Positions 45,450 to 57,618 of a stretch of DNA of 64,000 nt are shown here, piece by piece; position 1 is the first letter of the stretch; the number at the start of each line of letters is the position of its first letter. The translations under genes were made by a program, and so were the position numbers. The stretch spans positions 8,872,170-8,936,169 of the forward strand of contig OZ025218.1 in assembly GCA_964019055.1 (NCBI GenBank). The letters run 5' to 3'. This stretch comes from Anthopleura xanthogrammica. Its lineage: Eukaryota; Cnidaria; Anthozoa; Actiniaria; Actiniidae. The notes beneath the pieces were generated by a model. It saw nothing but the letters and a program-made list of their open reading frames with translations. It made no database searches and had not been told where the DNA came from.

Positions 45450-48400
45450 TCAAATTCACTTGTCATGCATCAAGTTCATTAACTGTAAATATATATTCTG
45501 TATGATGAATGGTATAAATATTTAGTTATGTTTTCTAGCATTTTCTATACAAAATGTACTACTCTAAGGAGAAAATCCATAAATTAACACCGTACATTAA
45601 TTCAAGCTAATGGGGTTCACATCTTTTTTATTTGAATTATTTATCATTTTCTAAAAAAGCAATAATTTAAATCTCACTGATGTGGTTGTATGGTATGGAT
45701 GTTTGGCTTATAACTTAAGGTTATCTGGTTGAAAATCAAAAGCAGTGTTTCGGAAACTGATAAAGACCAGCAGAGAAGTAGTAAAAAAATGATAGCAAAA
45801 ATGCAACAACTATAAGTTCTAATATTTTTCCTGATCCAAAATTGTTGAACTCAGAAAAAAAAAACATTACTCATCTCTCACTGAAAAAGGGGACTTAACT
45901 TAGGTTTTTCCATGTCATTTTAGTCATTAATCAAACGAAAATAATTTGGTCTTTCTTAATGTGGATACCAGTAGCATATTTCAATAATTAATATTTAAAA
46001 CTATAGTATAAATATAGAGTAGTGGAAAAGTTGTGTGCTCATTTAATAGCTTTCAGCTAAGCATCATGTTCTTGAATGTTATGTTATATGACACACTAAG
46101 GACTGGTTAAGATGTTGAATTTCACGTGCCGCTGATGCAAATGAGCAAAACCTATTGTTTGAATTCATTTCCATCATATTCAGAACATGTGAAATTCAAT
46201 GACTTAACCTGGCCTAATCTCATTACTGAAAGCTGTACTCAATGCTCTTCATAATAACTGAATATATGCTCATGTACTACTAACATCTTGCATATCACTA
46301 ACAAAGAGCTTTCATGGTAGCCATGCTTTGGGCAAAACCTTTGAGATATACAGTCTCTTTGATCTCTTGTCATGCAAAAACAAGGCATTGTTACTGCCTC
46401 ACAGTCTCATTTAAAAGAGCAGAGGTTTATGGTCAAGATGTTGACAACCTTGAAATTTAGTTTTCTGATAAATAAGTCACATGAGGCCTAGGATCATACA
46501 CTTTGACTGATACAATTTAATTTAGACTCATATGTTATCAGGTCTTTACTCAACCCATTTGAATGTGTGATATTTTTACGACACTTTTCATATTTCTGCT
46601 ACCTAACCAACTCCAGATGTCTGGCATTTTGGCTTCTGTCAACCAAACTTACGACAGGCTGACTTCATTCCAATCGAGCAATAAGGAAATTCCTGTGACT
46701 ACACAGCCATTTTCAGACAGGAATTTCTTTACAGCTTGCGATCAGAATGAACTCAGCCTGTCATAAATTTGATTGATGGAAGCCAAAATGCCAAATGTTT
46801 AGAGTCCATAGGCCTCAGAAATATATTAAAAGCTCTGTAAACTGCCATCTTCATTAAGTAGTATGAATCTATTCATTTATAAAGAGATTTCCTTTTGAAC
46901 TCTAAATTTCAAACATCTGTTGAAAAATGCATATAGCACATAATGATACTGTATATTATATGTACAATATGTTCAGGAACCCATATAAAAGTTGTCCAGT
47001 AACCCAAATCTAAGGATAAGTCAATTACCTTAGAAGTTTATCTGATGGACAACTAAATAAATGCTTTCCAATACTTGTCTGTCTTACGTTTTTAAATTTA
47101 AGAAAAATTAGATGGTCTTCCTGAGCTGGGTTGATCAAAGACAAATTACTGCAAATCATGAAGTAAATCTTAACACAACCTTTGCATCAATGTTTCAATC
47201 ACAATATGTCATATACACTTAAAGCCTAACATTCCTTTCTTAAGCAATGCATTCATTCATCAAATATTTTTTTCTTCGACTACACAAGGATGTTATGACT
47301 GGAACTTTGTGCAAAAAGTCATTAAAGAACGCTGGATAAGCTCATCATTTTTTGACCATGCATATTTCTTGAAGTCTCATAAAACATTCTCTGCAGTGAG
47401 TATTAAGCGACATTCTGTCATCAATCCATTATAAATCTCCTTATAAGCTTTAAAATGTCAAGCCAAACACCACACAACTGTATATAAATATATAATACTA
47501 AAGCTTTCCTGTCACACATTGTGTCATTAACAAGACAATCCCTGATATATCCTGTATCCTGTATGCAAAACAAGAATTTTCAAAGGACTAGTATAATGTA
47601 TTTTACAAAATTGGCTTTCTGAAATAGTAAGCCCAGTTGTTTTTTTTATTTATTTTTGAAGGCTTTTTTCCAAAACAAAAATCCATCGTCAGTTCACAAA
47701 TTACAAAATCTAACAAAATATTTTTTCCATATCCCTTGTTTTTGGTCTGTCATGAGCTAGTTTTCTTCATTCATTCAAAATATTAGGAAATATTTTCAAG
47801 AAATATTATCGTAATAAAGGATAATGTTCACATTGGGGAACCTCGTAACACATTTTTCTAAGGAAGAGAGGGGTAGGTAGGAGGGCTTGCATTGTATCTT
47901 TCAGCGAAATCCCCCACCTAATAGAAAACTATACTGTACTTACCATATTTACTCTATAAACCGCAGGCGCTATTTTAATTTCTAGTGTTTTGGTTGCTGT
48001 GCTTATTCGGGGGTAGTGCTTACATGAGCGCGATGCTCTTTGAAATTTTGTTTTCATATACGCTACTTAATCAGGTGCGGCACGTAGACCAGTAAAGACG
48101 GTATAGCTATATGTCTTATCTTCTATGATACACTTTATACATATATTAATATTTACTTTATCTAAACAACATATATTACTTAGTTAGTTTTAACAATATA
48201 AAGTAATAATACCAAAGTATTAAATTATATGCCAACATATATTTTCTAATAATATAAGTATCTTAATTATATATAAATTGTAAAAGATTTTCTAAATTTA
48301 GATAATAGGCTATGTTATTTTTAACGATGAAATGGTGATCAATCAATATGCAGTTTCACATACTTGAAAGAAAAATTGCCTGAAAAACTGGGAAATTACA

Positions 48401-48530
48401 CATTCTGAATCTCCAAACTCCAATATTCTTTTCCTGGTTCTTGAAAGGCTACCTCATTTTTGCATTGATTTTCATTAATGATGTTTGATATTATTCATTG
48501 ATATCCATTCAAAGGTCAAAAATAACACTT
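45450..48530. other. AT-rich intergenic sequence
   Basis: No gene seen apart from a MITE at 46590-46812. That element has CTGGCATTTTGGCTTC near its left end and the inverted GAAGCCAAAATGCC at the right; it is shared with 53600-53825. Confidence 0.6.
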
Positions 48531-48541
48531 TATAAACTAGA

Positions 48542-49378
48542 CTAACTCACCATGGAGATAGTAACATTTATTCCTAAGTTCCCATTGTCTGCAAATAAAT
48601 GAGCAATATTGGCATCAAATACCAGGCAATCAGAATTAAGTATTGCCGAAGCAATCCCCTCATGAATGCTCCTTGGCGTTGCTTCCCATGCCAGTCTCCT
48701 GCGACTGCCATTAAGCTCAAGTCTATAGATGAAACTCTCAGCCTGCTTTCTGGTTCCAATAAGTTGTACAATGGCATAAAACTGCTGATGTCCTTCATAT
48801 TTTTCTTGTTTTTCCAAGACCAGCATGAAATGGTGTCCAAAACAAGACTGCATCATAACCCAATCCACGGCACCAGGCAAGTTTATATCAGTAGCAAGGA
48901 AAACTATATCCTCACCTTGTAAAGTAGTTATAGATTTATGAGTGTGCATTAAATGAGGCATAACAGCGTCAAGAGAACCTTGCCATTTACAAGATGCACC
49001 TGGGCAAGGACAAGAATAAGGACGAAACTCACAGGATTCCTCGTGTTCTGCTTTTTCAGTATGTGGTAAAGTTACTTCACAACCACTAGTAACATATTTA
49101 CAGGGAAAAGTAACAGTACTAGCGACCTTTTCCATGGCTAAATTACGTATACTACCTAAAGGTCCTCGGCAGGTCGGACAACAAGTCAGTTTGGGTCGAC
49201 AATTTGAGCAAACAAGATGACCACTAGAACACTGGAGAATTGGCGGCAGGACAAAATCAAAGCACACAGGACATTCAAATATACTGGTGAGATCGGCGTT
49301 ACTTGGTCCTGTTTGTGGAACAACTCCTAGTCGTGGTGTTTTAAGCGACGACTGTGAAACTCCGTTTTGACGATTCAT
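48542..49378 (-). CDS. SIAH1: SIAH-family RING E3 ubiquitin ligase, single-exon CDS
   Basis: E3 ligase that ubiquitinates substrates for proteasomal degradation. The 278-aa frame from ATG 49378 to TAG 48542 carries a C3HC4 RING ([17 protein letters not shown], first Cys at residue 36, ending CCPTCRGPL), two SIAH zinc fingers ([10 protein letters not shown] and [16 protein letters not shown]) and the substrate-binding domain ([18 protein letters not shown], to [10 protein letters not shown]). Length matches vertebrate SIAH1/2 (282-324 aa) and Drosophila sina; the SIAH1/SIAH2 split is vertebrate, so the symbol denotes family only. The longer frame to 49405 has no ATG. The end reads ATG-GTG-AGT-TAG, in which GTGAGT is a consensus splice donor, so a spliced C terminus is possible. 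Head-to-head with GULO. Confidence 0.95.
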   Translation of the reverse strand: MNRQNGVSQSSLKTPRLGVVPQTGPSNADLTSIFECPVCFDFVLPPILQCSSGHLVCSNCRPKLTCCPTCRGPLGSIRNLAMEKVASTVTFPCKYVTSGCEVTLPHTEKAEHEESCEFRPYSCPCPGASCKWQGSLDAVMPHLMHTHKSITTLQGEDIVFLATDINLPGAVDWVMMQSCFGHHFMLVLEKQEKYEGHQQFYAIVQLIGTRKQAESFIYRLELNGSRRRLAWEATPRSIHEGIASAILNSDCLVFDANIAHLFADNGNLGINVTISMVS

Positions 49379-50216
49379 AATGGCGGACAGCAAAGACGCC
49401 CACACGATGACAAGAAAAGTTCTTTCAAAGAAATCTCAACTGCACAATCAAATCAGATCCATGTGTTCGCTAGGATATCAAGCTTACCTTCTGTAATGGC
49501 CAAATCTCATTTAATGAAGGCATCAGCCGAAGAATTCATTACAAATTTAGGGATAATTCCGAAGCCACAATGATCACAACCAAAGCAATATTTTTACTTG
49601 AGCCGAGTGGAGCCGAGGCTTCGTGAAGACACGAATAGTTTACGAAGGTTCCTCGAAAGGATGACGAAACAATACCGAAAAGCACACGGAAATGCGGAAA
49701 GATTTTTTTCTTCAAATTTTGTTGTTATCAAATCAGAAAAAATATATTCGGATTTAATCCTTAGCGATGATATAAGATATGTTATTACGATATGTTATGC
49801 GAAAACTTGACTTAGATAATTATTCAAAGTCTGGCCTACGCAAATTGATGACGAAATTAAAGTCTCTTAACGAATCAGTCTGAAGATTTTTTCATGGTGT
49901 AACTTCAGCTTATGTATGTGGTTTTTTGATAAAATACAGCGACATCAAAAGTGTTTTAAATAAAACAATTTTTTTCGTGGTTTTAAATTTTCAAACAGTA
50001 AATTTTACTGCTCATAACCCTCCCCTCCCTCGTAGATAATTCCTCTCCCCATTCTACCCCAGAGAGGAAAATTGTTAATACAGACGAACACACTATCAGC
50101 TTGAAACACGTTGGGTTGGTTGTTATGTCATTGGCATTTCTAATTTTTTCATTCACCTTTTCAGACCGAATTCACTCCATTAGGAAGGCAGTATCTTTAA
50201 AAAAAGTATCTCCAAT
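49379..50216. promoter_or_regulatory. Shared intergenic region between divergent SIAH and GULO
   Basis: Only 838 bp separate the two ATGs, so the promoters of both genes must lie here or overlap. I saw no clear TATA box or distinctive site; the inference rests on layout alone. Confidence 0.5.
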
Positions 50217-53200
50217 ATGAATAATGAAGAAGACGAAGGAAAATTACGAACTGTTTTACAACAAGGAAAATCAGGGTACAAATTCAGCAACTGGGCAAAT
50301 ACATTCTCTTGCACTCCAGAATTATTTTTTGAACCTCGCACTACTGAGGAAATAAAACAGGTTTGAGCCATAGGTATTTCTCTGTTAAGTGAAATTACAG
50401 ATAATTTATTTTAACTATTTTATGTTTTTGTAGATTTTATTGACAGCGAAAAAGTTGAAGCGTTGTGTAAGAGTTTGTGGAGCTGGTCATTCACCGTCAG
50501 ATATTGTGTGTACTTCTGATTTTCTTGTTGATTTGAAAAATTATAACCAAGTTCTCAAGGTAAGAATATAATACATCAATTTTTACGTGATATTTTGTTT
50601 TAGAATAAGATGAAAAATAAGATGAAATAAAGTAAAATATACAATAATTATTAAACCTTGATCTAGTCAAATGTACAATCCAAATTATGTAATAATTAAG
50701 TGAGGCATGAGATTGTATTTTTACTACAGAAACAGATAGATCTTCAAAGAATATACATGCTTTAGGTTTTACTGTATTGCCTAGTACCCTTTATCCCACA
50801 CCATAGAAAATACAGCCAATCAGAAAGCAGGAAAGCCATTGTATATTCGTCAGTATATTCCACTCTTACTTCCCATCATGCACTGCACGTTGAATCTATG
50901 CATTTGTATTTTCTATGGTGTGGGATAAAATGGTTATAAAATGGTCTCTTGTGGCATACCGTGGATATCCCACTCGTCACTTGTATTTTCTTTGTATACA
51001 TACTCGCCTAAAGGCTCGCGTGTATACTAGAAACTACAAGTAACTTGTGGGTTATTCCACGGTATGCCACTCGAAACCATCGTATAACTAGTATATAGTA
51101 CCTACCACTTGTCCAACCCCCACCCCACCCCTCCCTCTGACAGAAAACACACTAACAATGCCTATAATATAATAATAATATTATGTATATTTTTTTAGGT
51201 GGATGAAAGCAAAAACCAAATAAAAGTTCAAGGAGGGTTGATGTTAAGAGATCTTCATGGAATACTTGACTCCTATGGCCTTGGGTTCTCAAAGCGAGTA
51301 TTATCATTCATTTTACCATGAAAACCTATTAACTTAACATTTCATTGAGTGTATACCATTAGCCATTTAAATTTAATTTGTCTATGCTCATCACCATGAA
51401 GAATTTAGGTCATATCATAATATTTGTGCTGTAATTATGGCAAAAAAGTTATCAAATCTTCAAATAATTTTCTAAGAATTTCTAAAGATTTTTCAGTCTG
51501 TTTAAATTAGATAATATTTTTATTTTACTTTCACTTAACATATAAGCTTGAGACAATTTATATTTGTTAACATTTTTATCTTCTACAACTGTAGCCTTGG
51601 TGCTCTGTCCGACTTCACATGTGCTGGTATTATCTCAACTCCTGTACATGGTTCTGGTGCCAATTATGGTATACTTTCTACCTTTGTAAGTAAAGAAAGT
51701 CATTTTAATCACAGATATTAAGTAATAATGAGTTGATGAATAAAGTGGCATCAGTAGCATTCAACCAATCATAGAATAGCATGAGAATGGATGGATGGAT
51801 GGATGGATGGGTGGATCGGTGGATGGGGAGATATAGTCTGTGACAAAAAATATAGGGATGAATGAATAGATAAAAATAGGTTTGGATGAATGGATGAATT
51901 GCAAGAATGAATGGATGGATGGATGAGTGAAGGAATGAATGAATGGATGGATGAATGAATGTGTGAATGAATGAATGAAATGATAGAGAGAGAGAAGATC
52001 AGGGTATAGGAAGAAAAGCAGAAAAAAGAATGAATAGACAGACAGATGGACAGACAGAAGGACAGATGGATGGACAGACAGAAGGATGGATGGATGGGCA
52101 GAAGGAAAGACGGAAGAATGGATGGAAGAAAGAACATTTATTTTGGAAGGATGGACAGATGGAGGCAGGGAGGATACCAATAAAAAGATCACAATCTCTA
52201 AATTTTGGCAAACACAATATTTTTGCATTGTAGGTTGTCAGTCTCCAGTTGATGACTGCTGATGGTACAATCCTGGAATGCAGTAAAGTCAAAAACGAGG
52301 AAGTTTTCCACTCAGTTTTGTGTGGTCTTGGAGCATTTGGTATAATTCTAAACATCACCTGGCAGTGTGAACCAGCCTTTAACTTACATGAGAAAACAAT
52401 GTCTTGTCCCTTGGATGAGGCAAGTATGAGTTTAAAGTGTATTACAATGACCACAGAGAGGGGAGGGGGGGGGGGCTAAACTGTTATTCTTATGCATATA
52501 ATATTCAGTATGGCATGCAAAAGTACGACCATCAATAATGTATTTGCATACTTTTATGCAATGAGAATAATAATAAGAAACACATGACTAGCTTTAGACC
52601 CCTTAAAAAATTGTAGCATGTAGGAATGCAGCTCAGTTTGGAGGACAAAACAATAGGTTCCAATTCTCAGGAGATTGAAATTCTTTTGTTTAATTTGTCC
52701 TCGTCATGTGAAAGGGGTCTTTTCTTGGATCTTTGAATGACCTATAACCTATATCTTCTTTGGCACTGACAACCTTTTCTGGAAATACTGGCACATGTTT
52801 TGGGATCTTGACACAATCATCAAAGCCTGATGGTAATTTTCCAATGGAATGTGATTACAGGCTTTGGCGAATGTGTACAAGATGCATGCTATAATGCTGT
52901 TTCAATATTTTTTGTTCGTTGGTAATTCAATTCCAGATGCTTGGTAAACTTGATCGGGAGATACATAGCTGTGACCACTTCAAGTTTTTCTGGTATCCTC
53001 ACAATGACATGGTTAATGCAATATACGTAACAAGGAGTAATAAGGTACAAACCATAATCTATGCTTTTCAATCATTTCACACCAATAAGCTAATTCACAG
53101 TTTAAGAATCATTATCAGTGCGCATGCGATTTTATCCCGAATTTCTCACCTTTTGTTTAATTAAAACCAAAAGAAGGTTTAAACAAAAGAAGGTGAGAAA

Positions 53201-56200
53201 TTCGGGATAAAATCGCATGCGCACTGATAATGATTCTTAAACTGTGAATTGGCTTATAGTCCATTTCAAAAACGAGCAAAGGACCGAGGACAAGTTTTAG
53301 ATTTTTAATCTAATTAGCAAAAAAAATTTGAACAGGTTTGAACGAAAAGAACCAGAGTTACTAGCTTTCAGATGTGTCAAAAATTTACAAAGAATTAATG
53401 AATGTTTACAGGGGACAAGCGTCCCCCCTAATCATACATTCTTTGTAAATTTTTGACACCTTTCAGTTTGCTCGTTTTTGAAATGGCCTATACATTTCAC
53501 ATTACGAATAACTAGCTACAGTATAGTGGGTTCAATTCCATCAAAGTTCATTCAGAGGCTTATTTTCAGTTCTAACTTTGGAATATACTGTACAGCCCTT
53601 TTCATAATTCTGCAACCTACTGACTCCAGACGTCTGGCATTTTGGCTTCCATCAATCAAATTTATGATAGGCCAAGTTCATTCCAATGGTGAGTGATAAA
53701 GAAATTTCCATGTGAAAATTGCTGTTTGGTCAATTGTAATGCACTCGGCCCATTGTAAGTTTGGTTGACAGAAGCCAAAATACAAAACATTTGGAGTCGG
53801 TTTGGGCACAGAATTATGAAAAGTGCTGTGTTTAATGCAATTAACTTAAGCTTAATAAATTGTAAAATGGTATATTTTTTGTTTCAAGCCTCCAACCAAG
53901 CCTAGGGGAAGCTGGTTTTGGGATTCCTTTTTTGGATTTTATCTTCTTGAGTTTCTTTACTGGATGAGGTAAAGTTGTTGTTATAAGTCTTCTATTCAGA
54001 AACTGCATTTCATTGTTTTGGACAAAAGAGGGGAGGTTAAGGTCATTAAATTTCATGACCGCATACTACATAAGTCCTATCTTTTCGCGAAGAAATGGAA
54101 AACGCACGCGCGCTGTGTGCTCTCGTAAAGCATGCAGGAATTGGCAGAACAAGAGATAAGTGTTAGGATCGGAGAAGCATGACATGTAGCAGAATGCTTC
54201 TCAACACTTCTCGACAATCCCCAATTGCTTTATGACTGCACAAAGCACAGCAAGCAAGTTTTCCTATTTCTTTTATAAAATACAAATGGCCGATCGTTCT
54301 GTGTACTCTCATAATGCACGCGACATTCACCAGTGAGAAAGCGAGATTTACGACAGTTATCTTATAATACTCATTGGTCAGAAGTGGAGGGGTGCCATTA
54401 TACACGCATCAAGCATTCCGCGCTACTGCTCTAAGCGCATGCTCAGGGGATTAAAAAGTGGGATAATATTTTGTATTTGGTATATTTGACTCAAAATTCG
54501 CTTAACGGTACGTGATCTTGAATATTTAATGAAAATTGTGTTTGACAAGAAAAATACAACTAAAATATAACATGTTTTACAAAATATTATCTCACTTTTT
54601 AATCCCCTGAGCATGCGCTTAGAGCAGTAGCGCAGAATGCTTGATGCGTGTATAAGGTGTCCATGCTACATGTACATAAGAAGATGTGCGATGCGCATCG
54701 TTTGCGGGGACGGATGTGATCTCCAAGCAGTCTAGGACAAGGAACCCACAGTTTTTAATGGAATAACATAACGTAGGTAAATCTATCCACCAAAGTTCCT
54801 CTTTCTTTTAGCTCTTTTTTCCCAAATATGGTTCCATTTATCAACAAGCTCTACTTCAACCAATTGTTCAAACATTCGACAGAACGTATCGATAAAAGCT
54901 ACAAGGTAAATGTGTTACCTTTCATGATTAAAGACTCCTCCCTTGATGAATTTGGATCAACTCATATAATGCTTTGTGTAGTGGCGCGTTGTGTTGCGTT
55001 GCGCTGATTTGCTTTTCGTTGTGTTTCGTCGCAATGCGCTGATTTGCGTTGAGTTATGTTTCGTTGCATTATGCTGATTTGCGGTGCGCTGTGTTTCGTC
55101 GTATTGCGCTGATTTGCGTTGCGTTGTGTTTCGTTACATTACGCTGATTTGCGTTGCGTTGTTTCGATGCGTTGCGTCACGTTAAGGTTTACTATTTTGC
55201 TTACGTTGCGTTGTGTTACGTTAAATCGTGTTGTTGTGATGTGTTGTAGTATGATGTCTTATGTAAATCATATGCAGTCAGGTATAAATTATGTGCTGTG
55301 TCCACTTAAGACGGCTACACCCGTATATCATATATTCCCGCCATATCTTCCAGGTACTGAATTTCAATTGTTTATTTAAACAATTTGTCACCGAGTGGGC
55401 CGTCTCGAGGTTAGTTTCTTCCATTTATTTCATCTTAATTAAAGGTTCCAGATCTAGACAACTGATCAGTACATTTAAAGCCTTAGATCAGTAGCTGTTT
55501 AATATTACTAATAGAATAGCATGGGTGGCATACGCTGCTAACGCATCGTCTTTCACTACTGTGGTTCCAAAGGCTCGGGTCACTGGTTCGATTCCTGTGG
55601 ACACCATATGTGAATTGAGTTTGTTTGATGTCTTGTTCTCTCCTGTGCTACGAGGGTTTTCTCCGGGTACTTCGGTTTCCTCCCTTCATAAAAATCAACA
55701 TGTGACTTGCACTTTGTGTGCATTGAATGTAGTGTGTGTAAGCAAAAACTGTCCCCAATTAATGCCAAAGCGCTAGAAATACTAGACACTTAACTATATA
55801 TTTTTTCCATTTATTCATTCATGATATATTTTTTGGTTTTTCTTCAGAGATAAAACCGCTCACGTACTCAGGCGTATGAGAGACTGGACAGAAAGCAGTG
55901 GTATTTATGCTCATTTTCCAGGTAACAGGAAAAAATAGCTGGTCTTCCTGGAAACCGATTATTTACACATCATACACCCTCTCTTCATTGCTACCCCTCT
56001 CCTTAAAACTTAGGCTTAACGGATTTGAATGCAGAAGTAAAAACAAGTGTCCGAGATCAGGGCTAGCACACTTAGAATACACACTGCTCCTTACAGTGAG
56101 GACACTCGAACCGTGAACACTTTGAGGTTTTTTCATACTTTTTTTCTCCTTTATCCCTTGTGTGAATCGATTGGAAATAGGATTTTTTTTTGAACAATAA

Positions 56201-57581
56201 GATTATTTGAGTTCAGTGCTTCATTTTCAGAAGGTTTGAAGCAGTGGAAAGTTCATAAAATGAAAAATATAAAAATATCAAGTGTTCATGGTTCGAGTGT
56301 CCTGGCTGTAAAGTATGCCACAGTATTAAGGATAATCAAGCTGTTTTTGCTGATTTTATATTGTTATTAACATGCGTCTTTTTATTCTACGAATTGCGCG
56401 AGATCAAAGTCAGCGCATGAAACAAATTAGCCATACTTGCGCTTTGAATTATGCCAGTATTATAGGATAAAAATTTGCATGTTTTTATTCCAGTTGAAGT
56501 ACGCTTTGTCAAGTCAGATGATATATACTTAAGTCCGTGCTACCAGAAAGATATGTGTTTTATTAATATCATATGTTATAGGTGAGTAGTATTATATCTA
56601 TGTCAACATTTCTGTCTGTCTGTCTGCATGCCCGTCTATTTGCCGGTCTGTTTGTCTGTCTGTCCGTCAGTTGGTCGGTCGGTCTTTCCTTCGGTTTGTC
56701 TGTCTGTCAGTGACTATATTTGGTCGGTTAGGGCCCCTCTATCGCATGTCTTTCTTGAGTGTCCATCTAGGTTTGTCAGCCAGTTGGAGTTTGTACTTAC
56801 TTTCTTGTCTGTCTGTCCGTCCGTTTTGTCTGTCGCTCTCGTCTGCTTGTCTGTCGTTGGTCAGTTGGGCGGTTGGTAGATCTATTCCAACGTGTCCTTA
56901 TGACAAACTCCCTTTTATTTCCTGATTTCTTCAGTCATCTGTTTACTCATTTATAATCTCACTCCTTTCCCCCTATATTTCAGACCTTATGGCAAAGACA
57001 TCCCACACGACAAATGGTGGAAGTTTTACGAGGACTTGATGACCTCCGTCGGAGGTATGCCACATTGGGCCAAGGTATTAATATAACTAATATCACTATC
57101 TAGACTAAACAATTACATGTGCTTGGCAATTAATTTTTAATTTTTAATTAATCAAACACAAACAATATCAACACATTGTTTGGGCAGATAGGTCAAGAGT
57201 AGAGAGCTGTTTACTCATTTTATGTATGCCCTTCCGTCCGTCCGTCCGTCCGTCCGTCCGTCCGTCCGTCCGTCCGTCCGTCCGTCCGTCCACCCACCCA
57301 CCCACCCACCCACCCACCCACCCACCCACCCACCCACCCATCCATCCATCCATCCATCCATCCATCCATCCATCCATCCATCCATCCATCCATCCATCCA
57401 TCCATCCATCCATCCATCCATCCATCCATCCATCCATCCATCCATCCATCCATCCATCCATCCATCCATCCATCCATCCATCCATCCATCCATCCATCCA
57501 TCCATCCATCCATCCATCCATCCATCCATCCATCCATCCATCCATCCATCCATCCATCCATCCATCCATCCATCCATCCAT

Positions 57582-57618
<37 letters not shown>

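Noticed and set aside
51761..52228. 155-aa and 122-aa minus-strand ORFs (HPSI/SIHS repeats)
   Set aside because: Tetranucleotide microsatellite artefacts in GULO intron 4.
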